A DNA stretch of 64,000 nucleotides from Corticium candelabrum (taxonomy: Eukaryota > Porifera > Homoscleromorpha > Homosclerophorida > Plakinidae), in contig NC_085085.1 in assembly GCF_963422355.1 (NCBI RefSeq), positions 9,364,306-9,428,305 on the forward strand, read 5' to 3'. This document shows positions 1-11,186 of the stretch, piece after piece (the first letter of the stretch is position 1; each line of letters starts with the position of its first letter). The translations under genes were made by a program, and so were the position numbers. A model generated the notes under the pieces. It searched no databases, had not been told where the DNA came from, and was given only the letters and a program-made list of their open reading frames with translations.

Positions 1-443
1 CGTTTGGAAGCCTAGCTGCCACTTCCACCTGCTGCTTAGCTACATGCTGCTTACAGTTGCGTGTAGTTGAACATGTACGACTATGTTCAACGGCGCGGCG
101 TCCTGTCTGACTCTCTGTGCATGTAAGCGTTTATCTCTTCCGTGGAACCCTAGCTAATGGGAGTTGTCTATAGATGCAATCAGTGTTATTACGTACATCC
201 GTCAGCTGCTACATACTTTCGTGTATGCTGAGCGTAACGTGGGAGTTGTTTAGAGATGCAATCAAAGATTGAAATCCCGGCTGAGCTGCACACGTTTACT
301 AGGACTGTTTATGGTTGGAGGGGGGGCGGGACAGAGAGTGCAACCTCCACGTGGTATATCCTGGGGTTTTGAACATGAAAGTATTCTCACATGTTCAAAA
401 TGCTAAGCACTTGGTTTACTAAAACTGTCATTTCCATCTTCGG

Positions 444-446
<3 letters not shown>

Positions 447-528
<82 letters not shown>
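447..528. repeat. (TA)n-(CA)n compound microsatellite
   Basis: An uninterrupted run of TA dinucleotides passes directly into CA dinucleotides. Reading frames across it (poly Tyr-Ile or Cys-Val) are artefacts of the repeat and not genes. Confidence 0.97.
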
Positions 529-532
<4 letters not shown>

Positions 533-571
533 TCACGTAGTATACTTTTAACATACCTAAAAAATATATGA

Positions 572-779
572 AACAAGTCCAAAAACATTTTGAGAAAATG
601 ATGGTATGTAGGGATGGGTATGTACTTATGTCATTTATGCCCATCTCCTACGTCACAATCTCTTTACCTATATCGCTTGCAGCAGTTGTGAATGTGACGA
701 ACGAGATGGGCATAAATGACATAAGTACATACCCATCCCTACATACCCATCATTTTCTCAAAATGTTTTTGGACTTGTT
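572..779. mobile_element. Hairpin (foldback/MITE-like) element
   Basis: The left arm (572-647) and right arm (703-779) are near-perfect inverted copies, differing by about one inserted G, around a loop of about 55 bp. The arms begin AACAAGTCC and end CCCATCTC. There is no coding capacity beyond frames forced by the palindrome. A non-autonomous DNA element or its remnant is the simplest reading; target-site duplications are not clear. Confidence 0.75.
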
Positions 780-789
780 AATATACTAA

Positions 790-1700
790 TGGTTAGTAAA
801 TTTCTATTATTATTATTAGTTTTTAGTTAAAAATTTATCGTTGTATGCATTCATGAAGTATATCTCAGTTACAGAATTAGCAGCCTCTGACAGAATTCTC
901 ATAAAAGTTAATTAATTTAAAGTTGTATGCAAATTTATGTTGTTGCATGAGTTCACATGCATTTTTACTCCGTTCTGAATACTTAACAGTCAGACAGAAT
1001 TCTATAACAATCAATAGTCTCAGAACGTGATATCACTGACCGGGATATAACTCTGAACGAAATTCTTCATGAGAAGTAGAATCCCGTTGAAGGCAAAGAA
1101 AATGTAACGGAGTTTCCCATTTCCAAAAATCCCGTTGATTGGATTATTGATTACTAGTATCCCGTTGAAGCCATTTCGACAATCTCGTTGGACGCAGCGT
1201 TACTTCGAAGACGTTGCATCTGCCGTTGCGAGGAACAGGTATATAGAACTTGGCATCTGTTTGAAGAGAATCATGTTCGGCAATATATCCGAGCAGCAGA
1301 AACTTGAAAGTCACGTGCAGTTACGTACTCACCCGGATAATCTGTTTCCCGTATATACACCGAGTCACGACTCACAGTGACTCTCGCAATTTCGACAGTC
1401 CCGTTGAACGTCGTCTCTTCGAAGACGTTGTTGGCATTGCTGGCAACAGGTGTATCGACCGTGGCAACTCTTCGACTGGCGTAGACGGGCAAACGACTGG
1501 GGCGTTTTTTCGAGACCCGGATATAGGCAAAAATATCTTCCCTTTTCCAACGTCGCAAGCAATAAGCGACACGCTGCGCAGGTGCCGTCTGACGTCGGAA
1601 ACGTGCAGTTTAAATTCGGTACAGATTCGTTACGCCGTTACGGAGATATTCGCACGCCAGCGGAGATGCATGGGTTCGAGGCGTGTTCTGTCGGTAGGAA
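790..1700. other. No gene seen; short dispersed CCCGTTGAA repeats
   Basis: A short motif close to ATCCCGTTGAAG recurs near 1081, 1130, 1158 and 1399. A longer degenerate unit (ATTTCGACA-TCCCGTTG ... TTCGAAGACGTTG ... AACAGGT) appears at about 1170-1250 and again at 1390-1460. Open frames through this stretch have no recognisable protein signature. Confidence 0.5.
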
Positions 1701-1701
1701 A

Positions 1702-1714
1702 TCGACAGACAGAC

Positions 1715-1773
<59 letters not shown>
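1702..1773. repeat. (ACAG)n microsatellite
   Basis: About 18 tandem copies of a CAGA tetranucleotide, with one GATA interruption near the start. A second array of the same unit lies about 0.9 kb downstream. Confidence 0.97.
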
Positions 1774-1774
<1 letters not shown>

Positions 1775-2036
1775 CCCGGATGAATGGAAGCGGTGCTTGC
1801 AACGTACAGTTTCTGCAAAGTAGAAGTCATCAACAGAAGAGGAGAGCTTTTTCAGGATTCTTTTTGGCGTCAGCAGTTCTTTCCGCTTTCGTTGGCTGCG
1901 TCAGTCCTATTCGGTTGTGTGGAGTTCCCGTTTCTGGAATGAACGCTTTTGTTGAGTTGCTTTTCGTCGTATGTTGTTTCCGTGGCTTATGTTTCTTTGT
2001 TGTGATCGAGTTTGCGTTCTGTCTTCACTCTTGTGG

Positions 2037-2490
2037 CTTCAGTGTCTGGGATCATCGCAGCCTTACCTTGCCTTCGTGGTCTAGTGCATTTTCTCCGGAT
2101 TCTGTCGTCGTCATCTCATCTTCGTCTCATCGTCCATCTTGTGACTTCAGCGTGTGGGATTATTGCAGCCTTACCTTGCCCTCGTGGCCTAGTGCGTCTT
2201 CTCCAGATTCTGTCGTCATCATGTCGTCTTTCCTTCGTCTTGTCGTCCATCTTGTGCACGTGACTTCAGTGTCTGGGATCATCGCAGCCTTACCTTGCCC
2301 TTGTGGCCTAGTGCGTGTTCTCCAGATTTTGCCGTCATCATCTCGTCTACCTCTTCGTCTTGTCGTCCATCTTGTGACTTCAGCATCTGGGATTATCGCA
2401 GCCTTACCTTGCCCTCGTGGCCTAGTGCGTCTTCTCGGATTCTGTCGTCACCATCTCCTGGTCTTCTTTGGATTCATTTCTTCTGACTTG
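2037..2490. repeat. Four-copy tandem repeat, unit about 108-119 bp
   Basis: Units begin at about 2037, 2145, 2264 and 2378, each starting CTTCAG followed by TCTGGGAT-AT-GCAGCC, then ACCTTGCC-TCGTGGCCTAGTGC. Spacings of 108, 119 and 114 bp are not all multiples of three, so no frame stays in register across all copies. Long open frames (up to 373 codons from 1450) arise because the unit has few stop codons. I read this as a minisatellite-like array flanked by two CAGA arrays, not as a gene. Confidence 0.85.
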
Positions 2491-2631
2491 CGTATCTTGT
2501 ACCTAGCTCTAGAGTCTAGCCTCTCGTATGTAGTTTGCAAGTTTTATGTTGTTACTAGTGTTGGACTTTAGTTATAGTTATGTACTTTGCAGTGATGTAT
2601 AATAGTTCCATGTTTGAAAATATATGTATTG

Positions 2632-2641
2632 ACAGACAGTC

Positions 2642-2726
<85 letters not shown>

Positions 2727-2727
2727 G
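2632..2727. repeat. (CAGA)n microsatellite
   Basis: About 23 tandem copies of the same tetranucleotide as at 1702-1773. The two arrays bracket the 108-119 bp tandem repeat. Confidence 0.97.
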
Positions 2728-4126
2728 CTTTTCTTTAGATTGTAGACTTACTTTGACAGAGTAGTGCGAAATGCATCAAATACAGCATCTGTACTAAACA
2801 AACTAAATTAAGTATCTACAATATTTAGGAAATATATAGACGGTATACACAGTTACTTTAAAAACTTCGTCAGATATAAATTTTACTGAAAGGTGCAGAA
2901 CAATTTCTCGGGATTTCTGTTTCTATGGTAATCGGGGAAATTGTGGCCCAGGCTTAAAATTTGTGGCTCATGCATGCAGAGAAAAGAAAAGGTCGTTAAT
3001 TATTATGTGATAGTTATCAGTTTGGCAACAGGGTTTGAGAGCTTAACTGTTTTGTTGCGAATTTATCATGCACCCAATAGATCCTGTTTGGAGAAGAAAT
3101 TAATATTTGTAACAAGATTAATTAATTGCCCAAGATTTGGTGTAAATATCTACAGTTGCAAATTCTCATTCAATAAAATTCTTGACGTGCCGAATCATCA
3201 AGAGTTTTAATTAGGTTTGCTTGTCGACAACTTTACAAACTCACAACTAGCAATGAGGTGGCACTGCTGCTTTACTGTGACAGTATACCATGTAATGACA
3301 GAATGTAGTTTCAACTTACAGCTAGACGGTAAGACACAGTCTGTTACAAAAAATTGTCTTGAGGTCTAAGGTTTAGAATCAGAGGCGTAGCTGCGGGGTT
3401 CCGGGGGTTAGTGAACCCCAACGAGTTAGAGTGTGGTCGTTTTAGAATCTCAGGCCATTTAAATGAGGAGAGGCGTGGAATCCTCTGACTTCCAATTTCC
3501 TATCTTAAGATTTGAAGATTATCGCTGACGATTATGAACTTGATTGCAATAGTCTTGAAGTGTAAAAATAGTGGCAAGGGACTAGTCACTACATTTTAGT
3601 AACAGAGAGTGAGGTCATACAAATGGTGTCTATCGACTATGTTGTGCACGGGGGCTCTTAATTAATTATATCAGTCGCTGTCAAACCGTGCAGACTCAGA
3701 GGCGTACAGTAGGAATGGCATTCAGGTTAGAGGCTCGAACCTGGATGCCATTATTGGAGCTCCTGGTTTTTTTGCATTTGTATATAGCTCGTTTTCACAG
3801 TCATCTATTATATATAGTGACCGTAAGCTGTTGATTGAGGAGGCAAATCCCCTGTGGACTCGTGGTTCGCACGCCTATAGATAATAGTCATAGTAGTCAT
3901 AAGCTCTAAATCTATGACTGACCAGTAGCAGGAAGGCAAATATCGAATAATTGTCCACAAGCCTAGGCAACTGCATAGCGTATAATGTCGACAACCCAAA
4001 TTTTGGCTAGGGCTATGCCCCCTCACTGAGTCGACATGCCGACACTGCTGGTGACCCTAATTACGCGAGCCATGCAATCAGGAAATGTCAATTGACAAGA
4101 TTCCAACGTTATATCAATATTCGAGT
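2728..4126. other. AT-rich intergenic DNA, nothing recognised
   Basis: Short open frames occur on both strands, but none has a recognisable domain, plausible splice structure or codon bias. No RNA gene was recognised. Confidence 0.5.
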
Positions 4127-5460
4127 AAGCCACACCTCTTCTTTAGCAAATGCTATATATCTTTATATATTTATATGAGGTAGAGGCGGGAATGATTAGA
4201 TAACGGAGAACCAGGATTTTTCAATAAATCCTGTAGGAGTTGTGTACGTTTTTAGAATCGTCTTCAGTGGCCAGTTTTCGGGCCTCACTAACTTATATGA
4301 ATTCATCATGGATGTCTAGGATATCGGCTATAATAATTTAATTAGCATGTAGTATGATTATTAGTACAATTTCTACATGCAGTGTTGACTTTCGTACTAG
4401 TCTAGCTCAATACTAGAAGATGCCTTCCTTTAATTAAGTTTTAATAACTTAGAGAGACAATATCATGTGATCTAATCCCGTTGCTATCCTCGCGTGGAAG
4501 GACCACAGAAAACAAAAGGCCTAGTGTCGAGGCTATCTAGTACTACTGCTACTACTGTACTGTCATATAGCATGTACAGACACGTACTCTTTCGACTGTT
4601 GACGACATGCGCAGTTACTCAGAGACGAAACGTCTCTCTAACAAGACACAGGAGACAAAGGTGAGTGATCACATGTTTAGTTGAATGAAGTTGACGAAAT
4701 GTGTAGCGTCACAGCTGTCTTTGTGCCAGCTACTGTAACGTGCAAGTCCTTCTCTAGTATACGACTACACTAGGACAGTCGCATCGAACCAGATGGGCAG
4801 GCTGCTCTTCCGTTCACAGGATGCTCGGTTGAACAACGAGTCCTAAGGTTAGGGTTAGGGTTAGGGTTAGGGTTAGGGTTAGCTATACAGCTATGTTCGA
4901 AAGTAGGTTCGGACGACAATAGGCGCCAGAGCAAATCTTGCCGGCGTCGTATGACTAATTAGAGTAGCCAGCATCCTGTATGTATCTCATTCCATGGGTG
5001 CATTAGCGGCATTTGATAGGTTTCTTCCCAAACAGTCAAACATCTCGTCTCGCGTATATCTCTTTAGGGGCTTTCTTTGAGAATGTCGAAGTTAGAAGTC
5101 TTTCGAAAAAAGATAACCCATTGCAGCAAGTGGTTAGAAATGAACCATAATGAAAGTGGTCTATGTAAAGTACCGAAATTCTCTAATTCAAGCGCCATTC
5201 TAGCCTATTAGCCCTTTAGAATTAGCTTTGAATTTCTGATAGAGGAGCCTTTCAGACACTTAAATATTTGACCTACACTAGTAATTGGAACCTGCTTACT
5301 GCTCAACTGTTACGTGATGGTAGTGAAGTGATAGCGTAAACGATGTGTAGAAGCCAGTCACCGTTTGAATACAATCAGATATGAAGTGATCCTGTCAGTG
5401 TGCTGTAGCTGTGCTACTGCCATGGTGCTATACCATTATATACCAAAAGTTATGCAAGCA
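4127..5460. repeat. Segmental duplication, copy 1 (5' region of gene A)
   Basis: This block aligns with 11187-12530. Shared landmarks in order are CCACACCTCTTCT, AATGATTAGA, GTGGAAGGACCACCGAAA or ACAGAAA, the whole first coding exon, and TTACGTGATGGTAGTGAAGTGATAG near the end. The copies are clearly diverged, with many substitutions and small indels, so the event is old. It carries the promoter, exon 1 and start of intron 1 of gene A; the matching block does the same for gene B. Confidence 0.85.
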
Positions 5461-5554
5461 AATTGTTGACGTGTATCCTAGTACTTGCCTAGACATATCA
5501 GACAGCGGCAAATATAAGTATTAAGCCTGAGTAATAATTAAATATTACTATACT

Positions 5555-5595
<41 letters not shown>

Positions 5596-8237
5596 CCTAC
5601 ACGGAGGCAGTCATATTACAGTAGTTACTAAATGGGAGGAAGGGATTATGGGATATATTGATTTGCGTGCTCGACGGATTTCCCACATCTTACACCTCGG
5701 ATAATTAATGAGAGAAAGCCGGAGGCCACGCAAGTCAATGATATATCTCTGTAAATATAAAGTTTGATCTGTCTGTCTGTCCATAACATCGATCACGCCA
5801 AAACTGCCGGGCCAGTCGCCACGAAACCGTGCATGAAGACTGCGTTTGACTTCCACATCACAATGCAAACGCACATTTCGTTGTTCGAAATAGAGGGGCC
5901 CCTTTGAAGTCCACGAACCCGATCAAGGCATTCTTGGGCTTTACGCACTATGGACTAGAGTAGACGCTATCTTTCCATTTTTGAGGGCGTGGTTCTTATA
6001 TTATCTGGATGTTGGGTTGCTTAAAAATGAAGCAGTCTTAAAACATCTTAGTTTTGACATATGTTACGTCTTCTCTATGACGTCTCTTGTTCAACTCTAG
6101 TAATGAGCCCCACTTTTGAGAGTCACGTGACGCCCTTGACCCAACCGTATCAGCGAGGATGCTGTTGTTGTTCAAAGTTTGAATGACGGACGCACGCCGA
6201 TATCGATAGTAAAATGTCGCGGTCTTCCAAAGTCTTGCAATGGGCAATTTCTTACCGATCGAACTCGCCGCCATTTGCGCTCGAATTTCTCTAGACGGCG
6301 CATTGGATCTCCACCAAATTTGAAACGCCTGTTTGTGATCTCGGACAGTATCTACGGAGCAATTTCCTACTTACTTGGGACGCCGAAGTAAGCAAGATAT
6401 ATATCGTGTTCTAGATGTGACGTACTAGCATAGACGGGAAACAAATTCGTGTAAATTTGCTAACGTGTACAGAACGTGGAAATCAAACACGCCAGAATTG
6501 TGTTAATTTACGTGAATCCTGCTCTACTAGCCCGGTCAAAATTCTAGTCCCATCATCCCGCGCCCTCCCACGTACTAATATCTATGGTTTGTAGTATGAC
6601 GGAAACATGCTCATTATAGGTCAAAACGACAGCGATTGTAAGTACATAACGGTGCAGCTGTGATAATACAATCTTGCTGTTGGATCAAGCTAGTAATACT
6701 ATATAGCAACCAAAGACCAACGGTGTATTCTACGGTTTGCCTATTGCAGCGGTCTGTGTCTATGAGCAGTAAAAGATCGTAGCAACGGGACTATATACTT
6801 GAGAATATACTACAAATTCTGTTGTTAGTCGTGGTTTTACATGCATAAGACTTGATTTTAAGATAGATCATAACACAACAAAGGCAACGAAACTATTACT
6901 GAACTCATTCATATCTCATTGGCCGGTAAAACAATCATCACAGCTGCATAAGTTCCGTTATATCCTGACATTCCCATTCATAGAGTCTCACCAGCTAGGA
7001 ACAGAACTAAACTGTGACTATGAATATCGGATGTGTATATCGTTATATAGTCGTCCATACTCTCCTGAGATCAACATCGTCCACCTCCGTTACTTCTAAC
7101 TCTAGCAACTTTCTAACTTTATGTATATCTATATGCCAATGGAATTTTAAGATAAGTAGCTCTGGTAAGTACGTGTACTGTATATTCCAGGGCAAATATA
7201 TTATATATACTCTTTGTGAGGAAGTGGGATCTCTAGTTGAGAAATTTAAAGATTTAAAATCATCAATGGATATAAGTTAGCTGCATATTTGCTATATTTG
7301 GTTTATAGTGTTGTACGTCGGGGCGACACGTTGTTCATGATGGTCAAATGACTATACCTGTATCCAGCAGTGATGAACTTGAATGATACTAAGATGAAAC
7401 GTCTTTAGTTTTCTAATTATAAAAAGCACTAACCCTACGTTATACTACAATCCAGGAGGAAACAAGTTTGAAATAAAAGGATAAAATTATAAATGTTGTC
7501 TGATCAGGTTCACTACGTAGATTGTAGGATATTCTTGTGTTTGCTATGTTTGAACAGCTAGAAATACGTAATTACTGTGTAAGTAGAGAACACCGAAAAA
7601 TCTCTTTGGTGCAACAATTTGTTAAGAAACAACACTCTGCTTGATATCGTATTATGATGATTGACAGAATATACCATGGTATTTGAGTATAACAAAATGT
7701 ACTTTTGCTTTGTCAATTTTGTTGTTTCTGTTTTATATATTTCAACCTTGTTACTCAATCGTTTGTTGTGATGACTTTTATATGTACTGAGTACTGTATC
7801 TTTTTTCATGTCATCTGACGTTTTTGTTGCATACAGGAACTCTAATGTTTCGTTTATTGCTCCAAATGGCTGGAAGATTCGCCTTTTACAACAGACTGAC
7901 ATAAAAGGCGTAAAAGACGTTTGCAAAAGTCTATTTGAACACGATTTTGTTCCGGTATTGTTTGAACATCTTGAGAATCAGCCGTCCGTTTATCCTATCG
8001 GAGCAGAAGTAGATGGGCGCGTGGTGGGTTGGAATAAGCATGGTCATTTTGACTAATAAATTACTAATGCATGTATAGATGCAGCAGCAATTTTTTGATT
8101 TTGTAGAAATCATTATACAACTTGTTTCAATTAGCAGTTAGCAAAAATTATTAATCCAAATACACGAATGAGATTTTGTTAAGGTAACTAAATCTGATGG
8201 AAAACGACAGGTACGTGCATAGTGTATATACATATAC

Positions 8238-8314
<77 letters not shown>

Positions 8315-8333
8315 CATACATACATACATACAT

Positions 8334-8420
<87 letters not shown>

Positions 8421-8509
8421 ACACATGCAAGTCGCAGCTCACTTGCACTAATGCATGCTTGCCAAAGTTCTAAGGGTAAGTACTTGGACGTTGCACGTGC
8501 ATTCACAAG

Positions 8510-8577
<68 letters not shown>

Positions 8578-9634
8578 CACGCACGCACGCACGCACACAA
8601 GCACTTTTATGTTACCAAAAGACCTCTAACTTAAATACGATTACTTAGGTACTTGCCATTTTATAATACTTGCTATCTGCTGCAAAAAATGTACTGCATG
8701 GTTTAATTCATTAAATGTTTTTTGCTTGATGTGACTTAGCTTCTACTGTAAAAATACTGTTTTGTTGTGTTTATAGGTACACATTACATTTGTAAGAGTA
8801 CAAGATTTTGGAAAAACATTGTATATGTTTGGCGGACGAACTCATGCAGAATTTCTTGGACAAGGAAATACAAAATTGTTTCTTTTACCATCGATTAAAA
8901 AATTGATCGTTGACCAACTTGAACAAAATATTTTAACGCTAAGATCATGGACCGACCCACATGCAATTGGCGTTGTCAAGGTCTTTACATACAGTGGAAT
9001 CAATGAAGTGTATTGTTACGAGTCATCTCATTATTGCCATAAAGAATTATTCAAGGCCAAAGAAGCGTTGGATCACTATATTCAAACCATCAAGGCAGAA
9101 TGTGATGTGATACAAATCAAAAGTTCGTTTCAGTCGAAGTTGATTGCATCAACATCTAAACAAATTGGAAGTGGTTTAGAGATTATCGACAGCTGTCTGA
9201 TTCCTTTTGGTGTATTTGCTGATCCCGATTGTATCTATTCAGCTACCGAGGATAACCTCAACATGTTGCTACAGTTTGGTCATCGCTTCTTTGTGTCTGG
9301 AGAAACAAAATTAGGTCAATGGAAGCCACGAGCGTTGTGCTACGGAAAAGCAGCAAGCTATTCCATCTCATCTACATGGTGGTGTACAGTGACAGGAGCC
9401 GAAAGCAATAACGCCCTTATTCTGTTGCTAAAGCAAGCTCGCTTAGCTGTTGCTTCTGCAATAGAACGTGAAGCAAGGAATGATAGATTGCACCTTATAT
9501 GTCATTTCAGTAGTTCTGTTCTGCAAAGGCTGGTGGACGCTGTATTGTGTGACGAGATAGGATTTGAGCCTAGCGATTACACTCCATTTTATGGAAACTA
9601 TTCCCGTTTTGGAATTTATGAGCACCGATTTTAA
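4572..9634 (+). CDS. GNAT-family acetyltransferase, NAT16/histidine N-acetyltransferase-like (gene A)
   Basis: Predicted exons: 4572-4660, 7837-8023 and 8777-9634, giving 377 residues. Introns follow GT-AG; phases are 2 then 0. The tandem paralogue has the same phases and the same first two exon lengths (89 and 187 nt), which strongly supports the model. Residues 1-30 ([20 protein letters not shown]...) hold many Arg and no Asp or Glu, as in mitochondrial presequences. Exon 2 starts the GNAT fold (KIRLLQQTD ... GAEVDGRV); exon 3 carries the acetyl-CoA-loop-like [15 protein letters not shown] and then a long C-terminal half, the layout and length of NAT16-type proteins. The family predicts acetyl-CoA-dependent N-acetylation of a small amine such as histidine; the substrate here is unknown. 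Intron 2 holds long TA and CA arrays. I am confident of the gene and fairly confident of the family, but the localisation is inference. Confidence 0.8.
4848..4882 (+). repeat. Interstitial telomeric repeat (TTAGGG)n
   Basis: About five to six head-to-tail copies of TTAGGG, the metazoan telomere unit, lie in intron 1 of gene A inside the duplicated block. The equivalent point in the other copy (about 11870) has no such repeats, so they were added after the duplication or lost from the other copy. Confidence 0.95.
5461..7836. other. Rest of intron 1 of gene A; (TA)n array near 5558
   Basis: A short (TA)n tract lies at 5558-5591. Otherwise the sequence is AT-rich with no recognisable coding, RNA or TIR structure. 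The 3' end reads TTGCATACAG before the acceptor at 7836/7837. Confidence 0.5.
8220..8417. repeat. (TA)n / (CATA)n compound microsatellite in intron 2 of gene A
   Basis: Two long TA runs are separated by CATA tetranucleotides. The open frames encoding Tyr-Ile polymers are produced by the repeat itself. Confidence 0.97.
8513..8573. repeat. (CA)n microsatellite
   Basis: About 30 CA units preceded by a short GCGC run, in intron 2 of gene A. Confidence 0.97.
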
Positions 9635-10685
9635 CTGTCAGAATTAGAACATTGCAAATGTTACTTGCTCGTCCAAAATACTATATACGTTCAAGCCGGC
9701 ATATATAGCAGACTACAGTAGGGGTGGAAAGATAATTGCTGGCACTTATGTCGTACACAGAGTATTATTGTTTCCATTTCTGCTGTAGACTAAAAGGCAC
9801 CAACTGGAGCTTACGTGGTCTGACTGAGGATATAGAGATGATGTAATTGACTGACGTGGTCTTGATGGGTCTATAGTTAAGAGTAATGAAGTAGTTAATT
9901 AACATTGTAGCGTCATTTGTGCCCCGAGGGCTAGGCACATTTGCTAGATGTCCAGCAGCGTTTGGTGATGATGATTAAGTTAATCTCGTAAGCTAACGGA
10001 TATCATATGCAATTTAACGCACGCTGCGACCAGCTACCTAATCAACAGAATTTATTACATCAAGTAAGCCATCAAATTGTACATAAAGTACAACGACGGA
10101 CACGTACTAGGAATTTAGTTAGTACCCACAATAGGCAATAACATTTTTGTAAAATTATTATTCTACTAATCAGCTCTTTATATGGCCGCAAATTGGCAGC
10201 AATAGGCAGCTGGCTAGAAGTCAACATTTCGAATAGTGGGGCGGCCATAGCAACTGCGGCCGCTGCGGTTCTGTGGGCTCTACCGCCACTCATTCAGCAT
10301 GCAGCCACAATCTTCTAAACGTCTGCAGTCAATTTTGTATAAATTGCAGTGATGACGTCACCTTACAAATTAATAGGTGCTGCCTCTTTGATTTTTAATG
10401 ATTGCAATAACTGTTTACAAAGCAGTTTAGAGCATTTTGACGAACAGAAAGAGATTGTGCTAAAAATAAATTTTTATTTCCAAAATAGGAGTTCAGGAAA
10501 TCCTACATTGAACTGTTGGCTATTTCAAATTCTAACCTCCTGATACTCGTTGGCCGTGTTTCCACGTCTCCTTTCGTAGTACGGTCCGTCTTCCTTTGAA
10601 GGCCTGGCAATGGAGAAGTGACCGAAACCCCGGATGTGGCTTCGCTTGCTGGTTGAAGCGACGAAGGATCGGGGACATCGTGCGG
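9635..10685. other. Spacer downstream of gene A, nothing recognised
   Basis: AT-rich sequence between the stop codon of gene A and the GH3 pseudogene. No domain, RNA gene or terminal inverted repeat was recognised. Confidence 0.45.
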
Positions 10686-10689
10686 GGTC

Positions 10690-11185
10690 TAGGTGCCACC
10701 TCAATTTCAATTACAGCTTGTGGCTAGAAGCAGGAAAAATCGTGTCAACGGAAGCTAGAACTCTCAACAACCATAGCATTACGGGAATGGCTTTCTGGGC
10801 TTCTGACGTCAATCTGTTTAAGTATCCTCGATGGGGTCGTGGTCAAGAGGTGGGAGGAGAAGACCCTTATCTCTCAGCAGAATATGCAGCTTATTACCTC
10901 AAAGGATTGCAGGGAATGGAGAAGTAAAAATACTTAATAAAAAGATTGTGTCAACTTGCAAACACGTTAGTGCGTATAACTTGAAAAATTGGAACGGTAC
11001 GGATTGATTCATTTTGTTGCCAAAGTCGAGGATTGCGACTTGGTCGAGTACTACACGAAGTTGCGTGGAAAGGACTCACGTGAAGTCCATCATGTGCTCA
11101 CACAATGCAATCAATTATACGCGTGCTATACAATTAGGAAAAGACAATTGCAAGACTTCATACACCGTTATCATGTATCGGGAAG
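10690..11185 (+). pseudogene. Glycoside hydrolase family 3 (beta-xylosidase-like) fragment, frameshifted
   Basis: Pieces of the GH3 N-terminal catalytic barrel occur in family order but in different frames. GLGAT sits at about 10687-10701. FNYSLW, GKIVSTEARTLNNHSITG and PRWGRGQEVGGEDPYL then run to GLQGMEK at 10927. STCKHVSAYNLKNWNGTD follows near 10953, then FVAKVEDCDLVEYYTK in a shifted frame, then SCVERTHVKSIMCSHNAIN after a further shift. PRWGRGQE-xGEDPYL is diagnostic of plant- and bacterial-type beta-xylosidases. There are at least three frameshifts and an in-frame TGA. Neither the start nor the C-terminal half is present, so it cannot encode an enzyme. No introns are needed to read through the pieces. 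The fragment stops almost exactly where the segmental duplication begins. Confidence 0.85.
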
Positions 11186-11186
11186 T

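Noticed and set aside
2037..2490. Possible CRISPR array
   Set aside because: Only four units, repeat and spacer are not separable, units vary in length, and the DNA is eukaryotic.
1450..2571. Open frame of 373 codons
   Set aside because: It crosses a CAGA array and the 108-119 bp tandem repeat. Other frames of the same repeat are equally open and no domain is visible.
4607..4660. Alternative start MRSYSETKR in another frame of exon 1
   Set aside because: It is open in both duplicates but ends in phase 0, which would run into a stop at the start of exon 2; the frame from 4572/11567 joins correctly.
4848..4882. True chromosome end
   Set aside because: Only about six units, internal to a gene and flanked by unique sequence on both sides.
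7808..7836. ATG at 7808 as start of gene A
   Set aside because: It lies in the intron before a good acceptor (GCATACAG). The homologous exon of gene B starts at the same alignment point after TTATCTAG, and the upstream 89-nt exon fits the phase in both genes.
8138..8596. Tyr-Ile and Cys-Val repeat frames
   Set aside because: Products of TA and CA microsatellites inside intron 2 of gene A. The same applies to the Thr-His and Cys-Val frames at 41706-42378, 45518-46001, 46401-46793, 51525-51997, 54530-54893 and 63034-63406.
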